From: Diphasiastrum complanatum
Taxonomy: Eukaryota > Streptophyta > Lycopodiopsida > Lycopodiales > Lycopodiaceae
Length of the DNA: 64,000 nt
NCBI GenBank assembly: GCA_029204225.1
Contig: CM055095.1
Location: 61,733,910 to 61,797,909, forward strand
Direction: 5' to 3'
A program made the translations under genes and the position numbers. Under the pieces are notes generated by a model, which ran no database searches, was not told the origin of the DNA, and was given only the letters and a program-made list of their open reading frames with translations. Positions 11,314 to 24,200 of this stretch are shown here, piece by piece (within the stretch, counting starts at the first letter, position 1; the number at the start of each line of letters is the position of its first letter).

Positions 11314-14300
11314 CTAAACATCGACAGGAACATCGGTAGTTTCTGGCTTCTGTCTCTCACTGGCAGACATGGCGAAAAACTCAGAAATGACCTCTAAAGG
11401 CATCCCCTTAGTCTCAGGAACTTTCAAGAAAACAAAAATCCATGCCAACAGGCTCGCCACTGCAAAACAACCAAAAATGCCTGCTATGCCCAAATTTAGT
11501 AGGAGGGAAGGAAATCCATTGGTAACAATGAGTTCACATAGCCAATACGTTGCTTGGCATATAGATATGCATATTCCTCTAACACGAATGGGGTAAATCT
11601 CCGAGCATAAAATGTTGGGAATAGGACCAAATCCCATCACAAAGGTGCAAAGGTAAGCCGTTAGGCCAGACAGTGATGCTGCAGCTTGAAGGGGGCCAGA
11701 AGGAAGAAATGTATTTGTGAAAACTAGTGAGATCAAGGAAACAATTAAGAGTGGCAAAGTTGCCAGAAGAAGCTGCCTGCATCCAAAGTGATTAAATGTT
11801 AGCGTCATCTTCCAAGATAGAATTAGACATCGCTTATCAATTATGTCCGCAACACCATCTCCAGCTAGTTGTTGAGTTTACTTATTAAATACACTGATAT
11901 AAAGCACCAGCTTGGTGTACTCAGGCATTATAAGCCACAAAAAATGTGCACTCACCTTCTGCCTGCTTGGTCCATCAACCTCATTGCCAGAAGGATACAG
12001 GGGAGCGTTATCAAACATGTAATTCCACTAGCTAGAATAGATCCTGAATCTGCACCTATGCCCATATTCTCGAGCAAGATTGTGGTACCTGACCGCCGAA
12101 TTATTTGTGGTATAAAGTACAAGACTGCATTGATACCAATGAACTGAAGGCAAACGAAAGTCAGGTTAACAGAACTGACTAATCAGAAAAGCTAATAAGG
12201 CACTTAAGTGTGAAAGACTGATGCTTGCCAATGTACTACGAACTTAAGTTAAAATTAATTCATCAACAGATTACCTGCTGGAAAATTTGCAAGCCAACTC
12301 CCACAATAAGAGCACGCCGAACTCCACCCTCAAGTAAGTCTGACCAAGCGGGGCCTTTTGTTACAGTCTCTGCGGGATGCACCATGGCTGGACCCATATA
12401 AATTTCAGGGAGTAAATCTCTCATAGATTGAGCTGGTTTCCCCACCAATGCTGCAGCTGGAATTGCTTCTCTCTCGAAGCCCCCACCTAAACCTGGAAGT
12501 GATAAAGCAGACACTGTTGGTGCAGTATGTTCAACCTGTTCTTGTTTCAAAAATACTCTTCTAAAACTTGCTCCTTCACAATTGGCTTCCGGACCCTCAG
12601 TGCCTGCGTCCCAACGCCAAACTAGCTGCCATCCACCCCCTATGCCCATGGAATCAGAAATGCTACCCACCCGCAATTTTCCTTGTTGCAAACTACTGTG
12701 ATGGAAGTAAACCCTTGATTGGCTGTCCCGTCTGATATCCATGGAGCTGGTCCTCAATTGAGCAGCCTGACTTGACTTGCTGTTGGAACTCGTAGAGCTT
12801 AAGTTTCCAAGAAAATCATGAAGGCTCCCATTTGTTAAGCAATGCCTAGAAGCGGTGGCACCAAAATTATGGTTGCTTCCATGCTGAAATTGTAATACCG
12901 TACGAGGTGACATAATCTGAGAGTTGGATCGGGAAAAGCGGGGCACATCCAGCTTTGGTCTGGGGAGCAAAGGAGCTGTAAGAGGTTCATCCATTTCACC
13001 TATGATCAATATACCATCTTCAAATTGGTCGCTATGGACAAGTGGTGCCCTTTGATTGCTTTCCTCTGGCCAATGCTCATCTTTGCTATCTTGAAGGGAT
13101 TCAAGATTGCGTTGTGATATATGCTCCTGTGTGCCAGAAAAGCTTCCTAAAAGTGTGACAACAGGATCCATAAATGTGTCCCTAAGACATTCTGCAGTAT
13201 CTCGTCTCGTAGGAATCCCTTGGATACCAATTTGGTCTGTGAAGGACCTTGCAACCCCAGAAATGCCTTCATCGGGATTAAAGATTTTAATTTGACGTTC
13301 ATCTTTAGGTAGCTCATTTTGCTCGACAATATCAGCTGGCTCAAGTAGCCATTCTTCAAGGGTGGTTCTCGCCCCCACACCAAGCCCTTCCACTAATAGT
13401 GCTAGTTCGGCTGCACACAAAATGGTTATGGTATGCAATCCCATTTTAGATATCAACAGAAGATCAAGTTAACTTTACTCTGCACTGCTACCATTAGATG
13501 GATAATTGACACTGTTTGATGAATCCATTGATCTAAATTTTTTACTGCAACAAGGGAAATTCTTAAACTCTAAAGACAGTGTCCCAGTTTCTAAAAAGAA
13601 AAAAGAAAAAAGAACTTTGCAGGGGTATTTTTAAGGCTTCACTTACAAATAGAAGCTCTATAGTACTATTTGAATTCCTGAATTATATTCTGTCTACCAA
13701 TATTTCAAAAATCAGATGTAACACCAATTTGAGAAGTCTGTAACAGGAAAAAATGGACATTCATCACCTATTGCCTATCCAATCCTGCTAGTCGTCACAC
13801 TTCAGTGGCTACTCAGTTTTATAAGATGAATAGTAGAATTGTTGAGCAGATGATTCTTACGTGCTACATCTGTCGTGTTGCGAAGAAGCAGAAGTACTTT
13901 TTTTGCATCTGACATGCGACCTTTACTTACAAGCCACGATGGAGATTCTGGAAGGTACAGTAGTGTGAGACTCAGAAAGATAATGGACGGTATCAGCAAA
14001 CAACCCAGCATATATCTCCAATTTGGGTGGTTTGTCAATGAGAGTATGAACACCGTAATGTAACCCAGAAAAAGGCCTCCAGATCCCATAAGCTGAGGAA
14101 AAGTAGAAAGCTGCCCACGAATCTCTGGTGGGGAAGACTCTGCTATGTAAATTGGAATAATTGTCGCTTCCAACCCTATTGCAGCACCAACAAGCAGGCG
14201 ACCGACAAGGAGCACGTAGACATTTGGAGCCCAGTACATTATGCTGGCACTAGTGGAAAAGATTATCCCAGATACGCATAGCATCCACCGTCTCCCGATC

Positions 14301-15329
14301 CAGTCGGCTCCTGGTCCAGCAAATAGTGTACTCATCCATGCTCCAACCAGAGTAGAAGCAACCACAATGCCCTCCAACACAGGGTTGTCTACAAGTCCGA
14401 ATTCAGGCTTTAAATATAACAATGCACCTGCATCGGTTAAACTCGTGTTAGTGTACCGATTTGGACGATGCATTTGAAAATTCAGAGTTATCTCAAGTCT
14501 AGAAAACGTGAAACTTGATGACGCATGTTTCTAGAAAGTAGTAGATTAGAAGTGTTTGTAGAGTAATTTGTTGACAACTGAAACGGGAGGGCAAACATCA
14601 AGTCTACATTGTGAACTCCAGTACTGCTAAGTGCATGGAAATTTATATTTCCGCTGCATGCAAGATTAGCAAGGTTCTCGTGAGTTCCGAAATTGCAAAG
14701 GACATTGCCTTAAAGTTTCTTTGCCCTCACAGCAAGTTAAACCAGGCCTACTCTTATAATGAGTATCAATTTTTTTGTTTTAGCGAAATTAATTCACTAC
14801 TAAAGAAAGTCTTTCAGTCTCGGAATCCATCGCTTCGCACTCAACCACAAAGGATGGCCTCACTGATGTGGCATTAAGTCGTTCCCTCATCGACTTAACC
14901 GGGCTTCAAATTTTGACCGTTGTTCAATAAATAACAAGAGGAAAGGAAAGCAAAGTCTTAAAATTGGGATCAGAGAAGCAAGACGATAATCTGTAAGGAA
15001 TCCGGAAGGGTGTTCTTATTTCCATTTCAAATTCAGCACAGTTTTTGAAGTGCAGCATAGCAGCACTATAGATAGCAGAATATATGTAGTTATATGATAG
15101 TGAAAAAGTTGACGAGCTATCAAATTTATAAGTTGTAGCACAAAAAACTCGCTTATGAAACTATTCTTGCTGGCACATAAAATAGCAAGGCAGCAAACAG
15201 CTACGTCAGTGAACACACTGTTTTGGAGATGCAGAGATGTAGATACTGACCGGCAATAGCACCATTGTCCCATCCTTGCAGTAAGTTTCCAACCGTGACT
15301 GCCAACGCTGTTATCCTTGCACGCTGCAT
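11314..15329 (-). CDS. TST: Tonoplast monosaccharide (sugar) transporter, TST/TMT family, five coding exons
   Basis: Predicted exons, 5' to 3' on the minus strand: 15329-15251, 14427-13861, 13410-12275, 12143-11956 and 11776-11314. All introns have GT..AG ends and phases join cleanly to 2433 nt, about 810 residues. Starting at the ATG at 15329, the protein opens MQRARITALAVTVGN.LLQGWDNGAIAG, the first helix of the family. Residues ~27-215 hold helices 2-6 with DWIGRR, APPEIRG-like SSPPEIRG and PESPSWLVSKGR. Residues ~216-570 are the long central cytosolic loop typical of TST proteins, with SMGIGGGW near its end. The last six helices follow, with QQFIGINAVLYF, GFGPIPNILCSE and PETKGMPLEV near the C-terminus. 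Family members act in the vacuolar membrane as proton-coupled sugar antiporters loading glucose, fructose or sucrose into the vacuole. Arabidopsis members are about 730 residues, so this loop is longer. The stop is TAG at 11314-11316. The gene looks intact. Confidence 0.93.
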
Positions 15330-15346
15330 TTTTTATCCAGCTGGGA

Positions 15347-16680
15347 CCTGCAGTCTGAAAATACTTAAAACTAAGTTTGTAGTAAACCTCACTCACAGCA
15401 TCTTTTCCACTCGGAACTTGAATAACGAAAGGCCAGAATCACTCTTATAGGTGCACGTAAAGATATTAGAAGCTCGTAATTCACGAAACTATATACAACC
15501 TAGTTAGTACTAGGTCTTAATTCTATTTGTTAGCGCACGTAATTGCTTGCTTTAAAGTTATAAAGGGACACTGCGTTGCAACAAAAGGTACTCCATTCAT
15601 TCAGAAATAAGCATAATTATGCTATTAAGAACATGTCTAATAGCGACTACAATGCTAAAAATTTATGCATCCTTGATAAAGGCGTGTCTCATGTTTGGCA
15701 AATCAGACATATAGTCAAATTGACTCAAGCAGATGTCGTGTCTCCAATATCTATTATATCTCGCAAGAGTACGTATACATAAAGAAGGAAATCTGAGAGT
15801 GGAAACCAGCTGAGACAAAAAAGTAGAACTACAAATGAAGTCGAGCAAAATAAACAATGGACTATATTTTGCACAGATAGGATGAATCATGCAACAATCA
15901 AATATGAAAGAATATAGAAACCCGCGGCCTTTATAGGTGCTAGAGAGACAATTGTGGAACCCGTTATCCAAGGATCAGGATCAATTGTGGAACCAGTTAT
16001 CCAAAGATCAGGACCAAGGCCATACGCTATATATCAAAACCAACAACTTAGCTAGCAAAAGCTGTTTGAAATATGGTGTATTTAGTGATCTATAAAAGAT
16101 CATTAAACATGCTATACCAAAACCAACAAATTAGCTGGCAAACGCTGACGTTCATATGATGTATTTAATGATCTATAAAAAAGACGAAATAGGAAGATCC
16201 GAATGTAGCAAACCCCCAACTTCGAAAGACGAACATACGTACCACCTAGGAAAAACTGCTTGACGGAAGAAATAGCAATATACGGATATATCTTCAGAAA
16301 CAGGTGCTACTGCCTTCAGTTTATGATCCAATGGAGTGCCAGAGCGACGAAAACATTCAGACTAGCTGCTGTCGTAAAAAACCGTGAGCCGGGTACAGTA
16401 AAACCAAAGCTCGGCTGATGATAATCGAGCTTTCCAGGACAATTATCCAATCTGCTGCAGCTAAGCTTGCTGCCAACCTCAAACACAACAAAATCAACTA
16501 AGCTCCCAAGTGAGAATCAAACCATGCAATGAATCAACAATTGCTAAGGAAACCCACAAAAGCAAGACGAAGCTGGAGCAAGCAGCAACCTATCCTCGCA
16601 AGCGAGCGATTGAGCGAGGGAGAGAGATAACATCATAGATGGCTTTGGAGCAAGTCCTGTACTCTATATACTATATACTC
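15347..16680 (-). promoter_or_regulatory. Probable promoter, 5' leader and leader intron of the transporter gene
   Basis: On the minus strand a TATA-like run, GAGTATATAGTATATAGAG, covers 16662-16680. A start about 30 bases on, near 16635, would give a leader exon to about 16243, where a donor-like GTACGTATG follows. An acceptor-like pyrimidine tract ending CTGCAG at 15348 lies 18 bases before the start codon. This implies a leader intron of about 0.9 kb. The splice sites and TATA are visible, but leader splicing and start site are inferred. Confidence 0.45.
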
Positions 16681-16842
16681 TTAGTGCTGCTTTTTGCTTT
16701 AAGTTCGTCATATCCTCCAAATATATCAAAGGATTTGAGGAAAATAGGCTTGCTTTGAATAAATTTGGATGGCAATGCTCAAAACAATTAGTACCTTTCT
16801 TATGCATGCCTCGTGCAAGTGTAGAACAACAAGCATGTTGTT

Positions 16843-18821
16843 TTTCTTTTTTTTTAAAACTTTAAGATACTAGTATATTTTCACAAATGTACAAGAACAA
16901 TATTAATAAAAAGACGTCAACCCATGGCCGAAACAATAAAAAATCTATCCCAGATAAAGGGCTTCATACGCACACCATGCATGGAGGTAGTCCACAATAA
17001 CACTAAGTTAGATGTAAAAAGAATGTAGCAAAATGGAGGCAGACAACAGCCGGAGAGGGAGGATATAGAACCCTCAAAAACCTGCTGATTCCACATAGTG
17101 CATATCTTCCAAAGAAATGCTATCCCGCACACATGCGAGAAGGTTAGAGAAAAGCGTTTCGTGATCTGCAAGTAGCCCAGCAGGATGGTGTCAATCCCAA
17201 GAGGTAAGGCAAATCCCCAATGGTTGATGAGATGTGCAAACTCCGTCCATAGGTCCCTACGACAGTAATAAAACAAGTGCTCCACAGTTTCCTCCTCCAA
17301 TTGGCAGATCAGGCAAAGACGGTCATCCAAAAAGGGCCATGTATCAAGCAGTGGCAAGGTGCTGGTGAGGATGAGGTAAGTGAGATACCTAAGCTTGCCT
17401 ATGGGGAGAGAGCTGTGAGAAGTCTTTTACGCCAACAAACAGAAGAATGAGAAATCAAACATTGGGCATTGAAGAAGTCAGGGAAAAGGGAGGGATATTG
17501 GTGAAGGTGAGTAGCATGATAGCCCAAAAGTGAGGAGTCAAGGGACGACTCCCAACCCTCCAACGCGAGTAGGGGAGCAGACATTACATTTAGGCCAAGC
17601 GTAGAGAAGGATGCAAGGTCTACAAGGGAACCCTCATTTTGGGACAATGTAGAGAAGGCAAGGATTTGGCAAGGGGGAACATGAACAAGCTGACAGAGGG
17701 TAGAAATGCCTTTGTTGGCCAAGGCTAAAGAGAGCCAAGAGTGGGTGGAAAAGAGGAGAGAAGCAGCAGGAGGGAAATGAGAGGAGGTCTAGATGGGTTC
17801 ATTAGAAGGCAAAACAGAGGTGTTTGACCAAGATAGAAGGGAGCAAAATTTCAAAAAAGCGGAGGCAAGATTCTTAGAGACAAAGGGTCCCTTGAAATGA
17901 AAAGAATAGCCAAAGGATAGAAGTTTGGTAAAAGTGGGGGGAGGCTGGAGCGAGGGTGGATGAAGGCATCCAAGGCCATATATGAAAGTAAGAAGAAATG
18001 CCAATGTTGAGAAGGGCGTAGGAGGGAGGACAAGCAACAGAGCACAAGGAACCTATTCTTGAGAGATGGACCAGGAATGCCAAGGCTGTCATCCATCATA
18101 GTAGCTATACAAAGTGGCCAAGATAAGAGATGGTGTTTGCCGACAACCCAAAGGAATTGACAAAGCAGCTTTGAAAGTGAATTGTAAAGAGAATGAGTGG
18201 CAACAAAGATGGAAGAGAAGTAGTTCGAAAAGGATGATAGGATTTTTAACCACCAAAACTTTAGAAGACATAAATTGAGGGTTGATCTAGTTCCAATTGA
18301 TGCAGTCAAATGCTTTGTCAAGGTTAAGGTGGAAGATCAAAGAGGGTGTATTGGATGCTGAGAGTGAATCAGCCGTGGCCCAAGTGTTAAAAGGGGAGTC
18401 CATAATGTTGTTGACATTTACAAAGCCAAATTATTCATTGAAAAGTAGAGAGTGAAGTGGCCATGTCCTTGGCCAGGATCTTGTAGAAGGTGCTGAGTAT
18501 AGTGAGAGGGTGAAAATCGGATAAAGCCAGAGGAAGAGGCTTCCTCGAAATGAGTTAATTGACTAGGTCTTCCGAGACCTCATGCGATAAGGAGATAGTG
18601 GAGGAGGCTTAAAGGGACAATTGAAGAAGGCCAAGGCCCAGCTGCGGGCTAGAGCTTAATGAAAAACTTAGCCATCAATGTTTGTTGAGGGGAAGGGTGA
18701 GGAGGGCAACATGCAATTCCTCTAGAGAGAAAATCACATGCCCCAAATGCCTACATCTATAACAGAAACTTGGGAGTCCCTTGAAGATGATTGGCTACAG
18801 ATAGAGCCAACATGAACATTG
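16843..18821 (-). mobile_element. LINE (L1-type) 3' part, truncated and decayed
   Basis: On the minus strand an A-rich tail (TTTTAAAAAAAAAGAAAAAC, about 16841-16860) ends the element. Before it, 16917-17357 encodes the zinc-binding domain found at the end of plant LINE ORF2 (CLICQLEEETVEHLFYYC). Around 18290-18330, LDKAFDCINW is the reverse-transcriptase motif of L1-like elements. Around 18740-18790, CYRCRHLGHV looks like the zinc knuckle of ORF1 and runs directly into SLEELHVALLTLPS of ORF2, so a large deletion joined ORF1 to ORF2. Reading frames are broken many times. The ORF1 part continues beyond the gypsy insertion at 25438-25565. The 3' tail ends about 165 bp upstream of the transporter TATA region. 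Confidence 0.8.
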
Positions 18822-19383
18822 TGTCATGTGCCAACCTTAGCATTCAAACATCTAATCCATTCATTAAACATCAAATTACAATGGAAATGCAAGAAATCAA
18901 GAAACTAGTCAAAAATCAAGAAGATAGCTAAAAGTAGCAAAACTTCACCAAATTAGGCAAAGTAAGGTATCTTTATTCATGATTATTGATTATTCACAAA
19001 TAGGGCCTGATTCTACAGCATGATCATAGCTCTCATGTGATTTTAGGCACATAAATCACTTTCTTCATCAAGAAAGCTCTCCAAGAGAAGCTCCAAGATC
19101 TATTAAAACTCAAAATTACAAAATGAACAATAGCCTCCAAATTTAGCACGACCTCAGCTATTTATAGTGGTCATTTGTGCCTCCACTATATGTTTGGGGC
19201 CTTATTTAGCTAAATTGGACCTTACAATCTATTATTATAATTTCGCTATTCTCAATTCTAGCGAGGTTGTTCGAACCACTTTATTAACTGTCCTATTGAC
19301 TAGTTCTAATCTAATTTAGCTCCATGGCCATATTTGGCAATTCATTAGTAAGCTCATGGGCTAATTACATGCAGCACATGACA
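18822..19383 (-). repeat. 3' LTR of the gypsy element
   Basis: 562 bp with TGTCATGTG and CACATGACA ends. On the minus strand it directly follows the purine tract AAAGTAGGGGGAG at about 19384-19396. It is paired with the copy at 24870-25432, and target-site copy CATTG lies at 18817-18821. Confidence 0.92.
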
Positions 19384-19489
19384 CTCCCCCTACTTTAAGC
19401 ATTTTTGCCCTCAAAAATGAAGACCATGTAGTTTTTCATCAAGTGTCGTGCTCCATAAGGCCTCTAGCTGTCTCCAAAATTGTAGGCCA

Positions 19490-22400
19490 TCTCCTTAGGT
19501 AGGAATGATCTTCCCACGTGTTGTCTTCCAGAGGTAATCCTTTCCATTTGACCACGTATTGTTGTATTCGCTTCCCATTTCGTACCTATTTATTCCGGTA
19601 ACCCACCACTGTCTCTGATTCTACTTCCAAATTCCTCTCTTCAGTGATTGGTGGTAGTTCAACCACTGTTTGAACATTTTTTCCGATATGTTTCTTCAAT
19701 AGGCTGACATGGAACACGTTATGCATTTTTGTTATGTTGGTAAGTCCAATTCATATGCTAGTTCACCCACCCTTTTGAGGATTTGATATGGCCCATAGAA
19801 TCGTGGAGATAGCTTCTTGCTCTTGGTTTTCTTTAATACTAATTGGCAATAGGGCTGTAATCGTAAGTACACATAATCCCCTTCGTGGAATTCCCTAAAT
19901 GATCGAAGTTTGTCCGCGTGATATTTCATCTTTTGTTGAGCTTCTTGCCTATGATCCTGATTCACCTTAAGGATGTTTTCCATGTTCTACAGTTCATCTG
20001 CTACTGCCGCCACGGTTACGTCCACTAACTCCATGTCAATTGGTGTTGTAGGTTCATATCCATGCAATGCATAAAACGGTGTCATTCCAATCGACATGTG
20101 GGGCGTTGAGTTGTAACTGAATTCTACCAAATGCAACCAATCAATCCATTTTGTTTGTTGGTCGCAAACAAAATGCCTTAAAGTAACATTCCAACCATTG
20201 ATTTATCCTTTCGGTCTGTCCATCAGTCTCTGGGTGAAATGCAGTGCTCAAACAAAGTTTGTTCTTTAATTTTTCCATCATCTCCTTCCAAAATTGTTTA
20301 GCAAATCTTGGATCTCTGTCACACACTATTTCCTTTGGTAGTCCATGCAATTTAAAAATATTTTTGAGAAATAGCTGTGCCACCTGTGCTGCACCATGAG
20401 TAGTCTTGTAGGGAATGAAATGGGCATATTTTGTCAATCGGTCCACCACCACATAAATTCCATTGAATCCTCCCATTGTTGTTGGAAGGGATGAGATGAA
20501 ATCCATACTGATACTTTCCCATCGTTGAGAAGGAACTGATAGTGGTTGTAACAACCCAGGTTTCTTCACATGTTCTGATTTATGGATCTGGCAGGAGGTG
20601 CATTCCCTAACCAGCTTGTAGATATCTTGCTTCATTCCTCGCCATTTGAAAAGACTTTTAACTTTTTGATAGGTCTTCAGTATTCCCGAATGACCAGCAC
20701 TAGGAGACAAATGTAGTACATAAAAAATCTGAGGTACCAACTTTGAATTTGGCACTAGGACTATTCTTTTATTGTCATATACCAAAATTCCGCCTTTAAG
20801 TTGGTGACGAGATTGTTCTCCAACTTTGGGATCCGATAAGCTTTCCAGAATTTGCGTCACAACTACATCCTTAGTATACTCATCCAAGATTATGGAATTC
20901 CAGTCATTTTCCAAAGAAATGAGGGGATTCAATATGCATTTTTCTATCATGCAACATAACCCTTGTGAGGCTTGATCTTGTTTTGTGGACATACAATTCT
21001 CCTCTGCATCTTGGAGAATAGGTATATACTCCTCTAAGGATTCGCCTGTATTACTCATTTGCATTCTCCACAACCTTGATAAAGCATCAACAGCTTGGTT
21101 TTCCCTGCCCTTGAGATATTCAATAACAAAGTCATATGCTTGAACTTGTGCCAACCATCTCTTTTGTTTGTCCGTAAGCTGCTTCTGACTTAAGAAATAC
21201 TTAAGGCTATGGTGATCAATGATGAATTTCGACCCATAAAGGTAGTGTCGCCATTTTTTCAAGGCATGAACTATAGCTAATATCTCCTTGTCATGCGTAG
21301 AATATGACATCTCCTTGTCGGTCAGTTTTTGACTCTCGTAGGCAATCACACCATCCTTCTGACTTAGTATGGCTCCTAATCCACTTCCACTTGCATCAAC
21401 AGTCACCTTGAAAGGTAAACTGAAGTCTGGTTGTACCAAAGCTGGAGAATTCACCAAGGCCTCCTTTAATTCATCGAAGCTTCTCTGAGCATCTTCACTC
21501 CATTCGAATTTTCCTTTCCGCAACAAGTGTGTGAGCGTTGTTGCTATCCTTGAAAAATTGAATATAAATCGTCGATAATAAGATGCAAATCCCAAAAATC
21601 CTCTTAAATGTCGCAAAGTTTTAGGGCTCTTCCAATTTTTAACCACTTTGACCTTACATTGATCCACCTTAGTGCCATATTTAGTCACCATATGTCCCAA
21701 ATACTCAATCTCTTGTTGGGCGAACTCACACTTTGACATCTTGGCGAACAACTTATATTCCCGCAACAATTCCAAAACCACTTCTAGGTGCTGAGCATGT
21801 TCTTTTAAGTTTCGGCTATAAATTAGTATGTCATCAAAGAATACCAAGATGAATTTGTACAAGTATGGCCCAAAGATTCGATTCATCAATGCTTGGAAGG
21901 TAGCCGGTGCATTTGTTAGACCAAAAGGCATAACTTTGAATTGATAATGCCCCCTGTCTGTTCGAAAAGCAGTCTTGTGTTGATCCTCCTCGCTTACCTT
22001 AATCTGATGATACCCAGAACGTAGATCAATTATTCAAAACACTTGTGCTCCTTTAAGGGCATCTAATAAGTCATCAACCCAAGGGATTGGGAATCTATTC
22101 TTGATGGTAATCTTATTGAGTGCTCGATAATCTATGCACATTCGAAATGTACCATCTTTTTTTTTTTAACAAGAAGAATAGGTGAGGCGAAAGGAGATTT
22201 GCTCAGACTAATGAACTCTTAATCAAGTAACTCTTGAATTTGTTTTCGGACTTCTTCCCTTTCTAGTTGTGATAACCTGTAAGGAGGAGTATTAACTAGC
22301 TTTGAACCGGGTTCAATTTCTATGACATGATCCACGAATCTAGTTGGAGGATCCCCTTTTGGTAATGTGTTTGGAAACACATCTTTATACTTGTCTAGAA

Positions 22401-22990
22401 CTTGTTGTATCTTTGTATTCATAGGCTTTGCATCGACTTCTTTAATTTTACCCTCATCCATTTCCAGTTTCAATAGGAACATATCTACATGCTTTCGAAA
22501 TATGTGTCAAGCTTGTGCGTTAGTAATCAAGCATAAATAGGAACCTGATTCTTCTTTCCTGCAGCTATGAATTTCAAAAGTTTTTCCTGACTGTACGAAA
22601 TGCATTGTTTCCTGCTCAAAATTAAAGGTAACATCGCCCAACGTCTGTAACCACTTGACACCAAGTATCATATCGATAGGACCCATGTCGACCACATGGA
22701 AGTTTGATTTAAACTCGTAGTTTCCCATTTGAATCTTGGATTCGGTTGTGATTCTATTGCAATTGGTGAAATTTCCATTTGCAATCTGTACTTTTAATGG
22801 CTTCGAAATCTTCACAATAGCTATATTACAACTTTTGATTGAACGACTATTGAAAAAGTTGTGTACTTCCACTATCAACTAGAATATAAATCTCTCTACC
22901 ATTAATTTTTGCTTTAATACAGAAAGTCTTAGCAGAATGAGAACCATTAAATGCGTTTAAGGACATGAACATGAGTGATGCATCCATGTT
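19490..22990 (-). pseudogene. Gypsy pol polyprotein (protease, RT, RNase H, integrase, chromodomain), broken
   Basis: Minus strand, in order: protease ILVDSGST near 22870-22895, with a small slip right after it; a link to reverse transcriptase with MCIDYRALN near 22110-22140; MPFGLTNAPATFQ near 21890-21931; the catalytic FFDDILIYS near 21820-21850; RNase H VTVDASGSGLGAIL near 21370-21420; the HHCC zinc-binding part of integrase ending CTSCQIHK near 20570; the integrase core VVVDRLTKYAHF and CDRDPRF near 20300-20460; and, after a frameshift near 20141, the integrase tail GPYQILKRVGELAYELDLP. A chromodomain-like VVKWKGLPLEDNTWE follows near 19515-19560, placing the element among chromoviruses. 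Stops follow QELLD (22216) and lie near 22035, and a T-run at 22159-22169 breaks the RT start. The copy cannot make a full polyprotein. Confidence 0.9.
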
Positions 22991-23257
22991 CTTCCTATCG
23001 ACGCATTTCTGTCATGTCTCGTTATCAATTTGCAACTCTTCATCATCAATCGAGTCACATTGGCGTTCTTGCAGCATTTGAATTTCATCTTCACTCAATA
23101 AATTTTCAACTTCCTCTTCGTCTGATTGATTTTCCTCATTGGGATTTCCGCTCATAGTTGTTAATCAAATCTCTTGTTTACAAAATTTACATACCTTCCA
23201 ATGATCCTTGTCATATTTCTCCTGGCATCTGAAGCAAAGTCCCAATGCTCTAAGTTT
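22991..23257 (-). pseudogene. Gypsy gag C-terminal remnant
   Basis: On the minus strand CFRCQEKYDKDHWKVCK (about 23180-23240) is the zinc-knuckle region of a chromovirus gag. It is followed by an acidic linker (SDEEEVENLLSEDE) leading toward protease. The rest of gag is missing: at about 23258 the sequence switches to a partial LTR. Confidence 0.75.
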
Positions 23258-24200
23258 CAAGAAGATAGCTAAAAGTAGCAAACCTTCACCAAATTAGGCA
23301 AAGTAAGTATCTTTATTCATGATTATTGATCATTCACAAGATAGGGCCTGATTCTAGAGCATGATCATAGCTCTCATGTGATTTTCAGCACGTGAACCAC
23401 TTTCTTCATCAAGAAAGCTCTCCAAGAGAAGTTCCAAGATCTCTTAAAACTCAAAATTACAAAATGAACAATAGCCTCCAAATTTAGCATGACCTCAGCT
23501 GTTTATAGTGGTCATTTGTGCCTCTACTATAAGTTTGGGGCCTTATTTAACTAAATTGGGCCTTACAACTATTATTACAATTCCGCTATTCTCAATTCTT
23601 GCGAGGTTGTTCAAACCACTTTATTAACTGTCCTATTGACTAGTTCTAATCTAATTTAGCTCAATGGCTATATTTGGCAATTCATTAGTAAGCTCATGGG
23701 CTAACTACATGCAGCACGTGACATTCCCCCTACTTTAAGCATTTTTGCCCTAAGAAATGCTTGTTGCGAAAAGGAAAATTCGACTGGAGTGAAGATGCTC
23801 ATAGAAGCTTCGATCAATTAAAGGAGGCCTTGGTGGTGAATGCTCCAGTTTTGGTACAACCAAACTTCAGTTTACCTTTCAAGGTGACTGTTGATGCAGG
23901 TGGAAGTGGATTAGGAGCCATACTAAGTCAGAAGGATGGTGTGATTGCCTATGAGAGTCGAAAATTGACCAACAAGGAGATGTCATATCCTAGACATGAC
24001 AAGGAGATGTTAGCTATATATAGTTCATGCCTTAAAAAATGGCGACACTACCTTTAGGGGTCGAAATTCATCATTAAAAGTGATCACCATAGCCTTAAGT
24101 ATTTCTTAAGTCAGAAGCAGCTTACGGACAAACAAAAGAGATGGTTGGCACAAGTTCAAGCATATGACTTTGTTATTGAATATCTCAAGGGCAGGAAAAA
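23258..24200 (+). other. Rearranged gypsy piece: partial third LTR joined to an inverted RT/RNase H fragment
   Basis: Bases 23258-23725 are a third, partial LTR of the same family, with its purine-tract side at about 23726-23750. It lies in the same orientation as the two outer LTRs. Directly after it, 23758-24200 encodes on the plus strand RKGKFDWSEDAHRSFDQLKE through a RNase H region (VTVDAGGSGLGAIL) to VIEYLKGR. That is about 90% the same as the minus-strand pol of the host element, but opposite in direction. One stop (TAG near 24055) breaks it. The arrangement looks like template switching or recombination with another copy before or after insertion. Confidence 0.85.
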
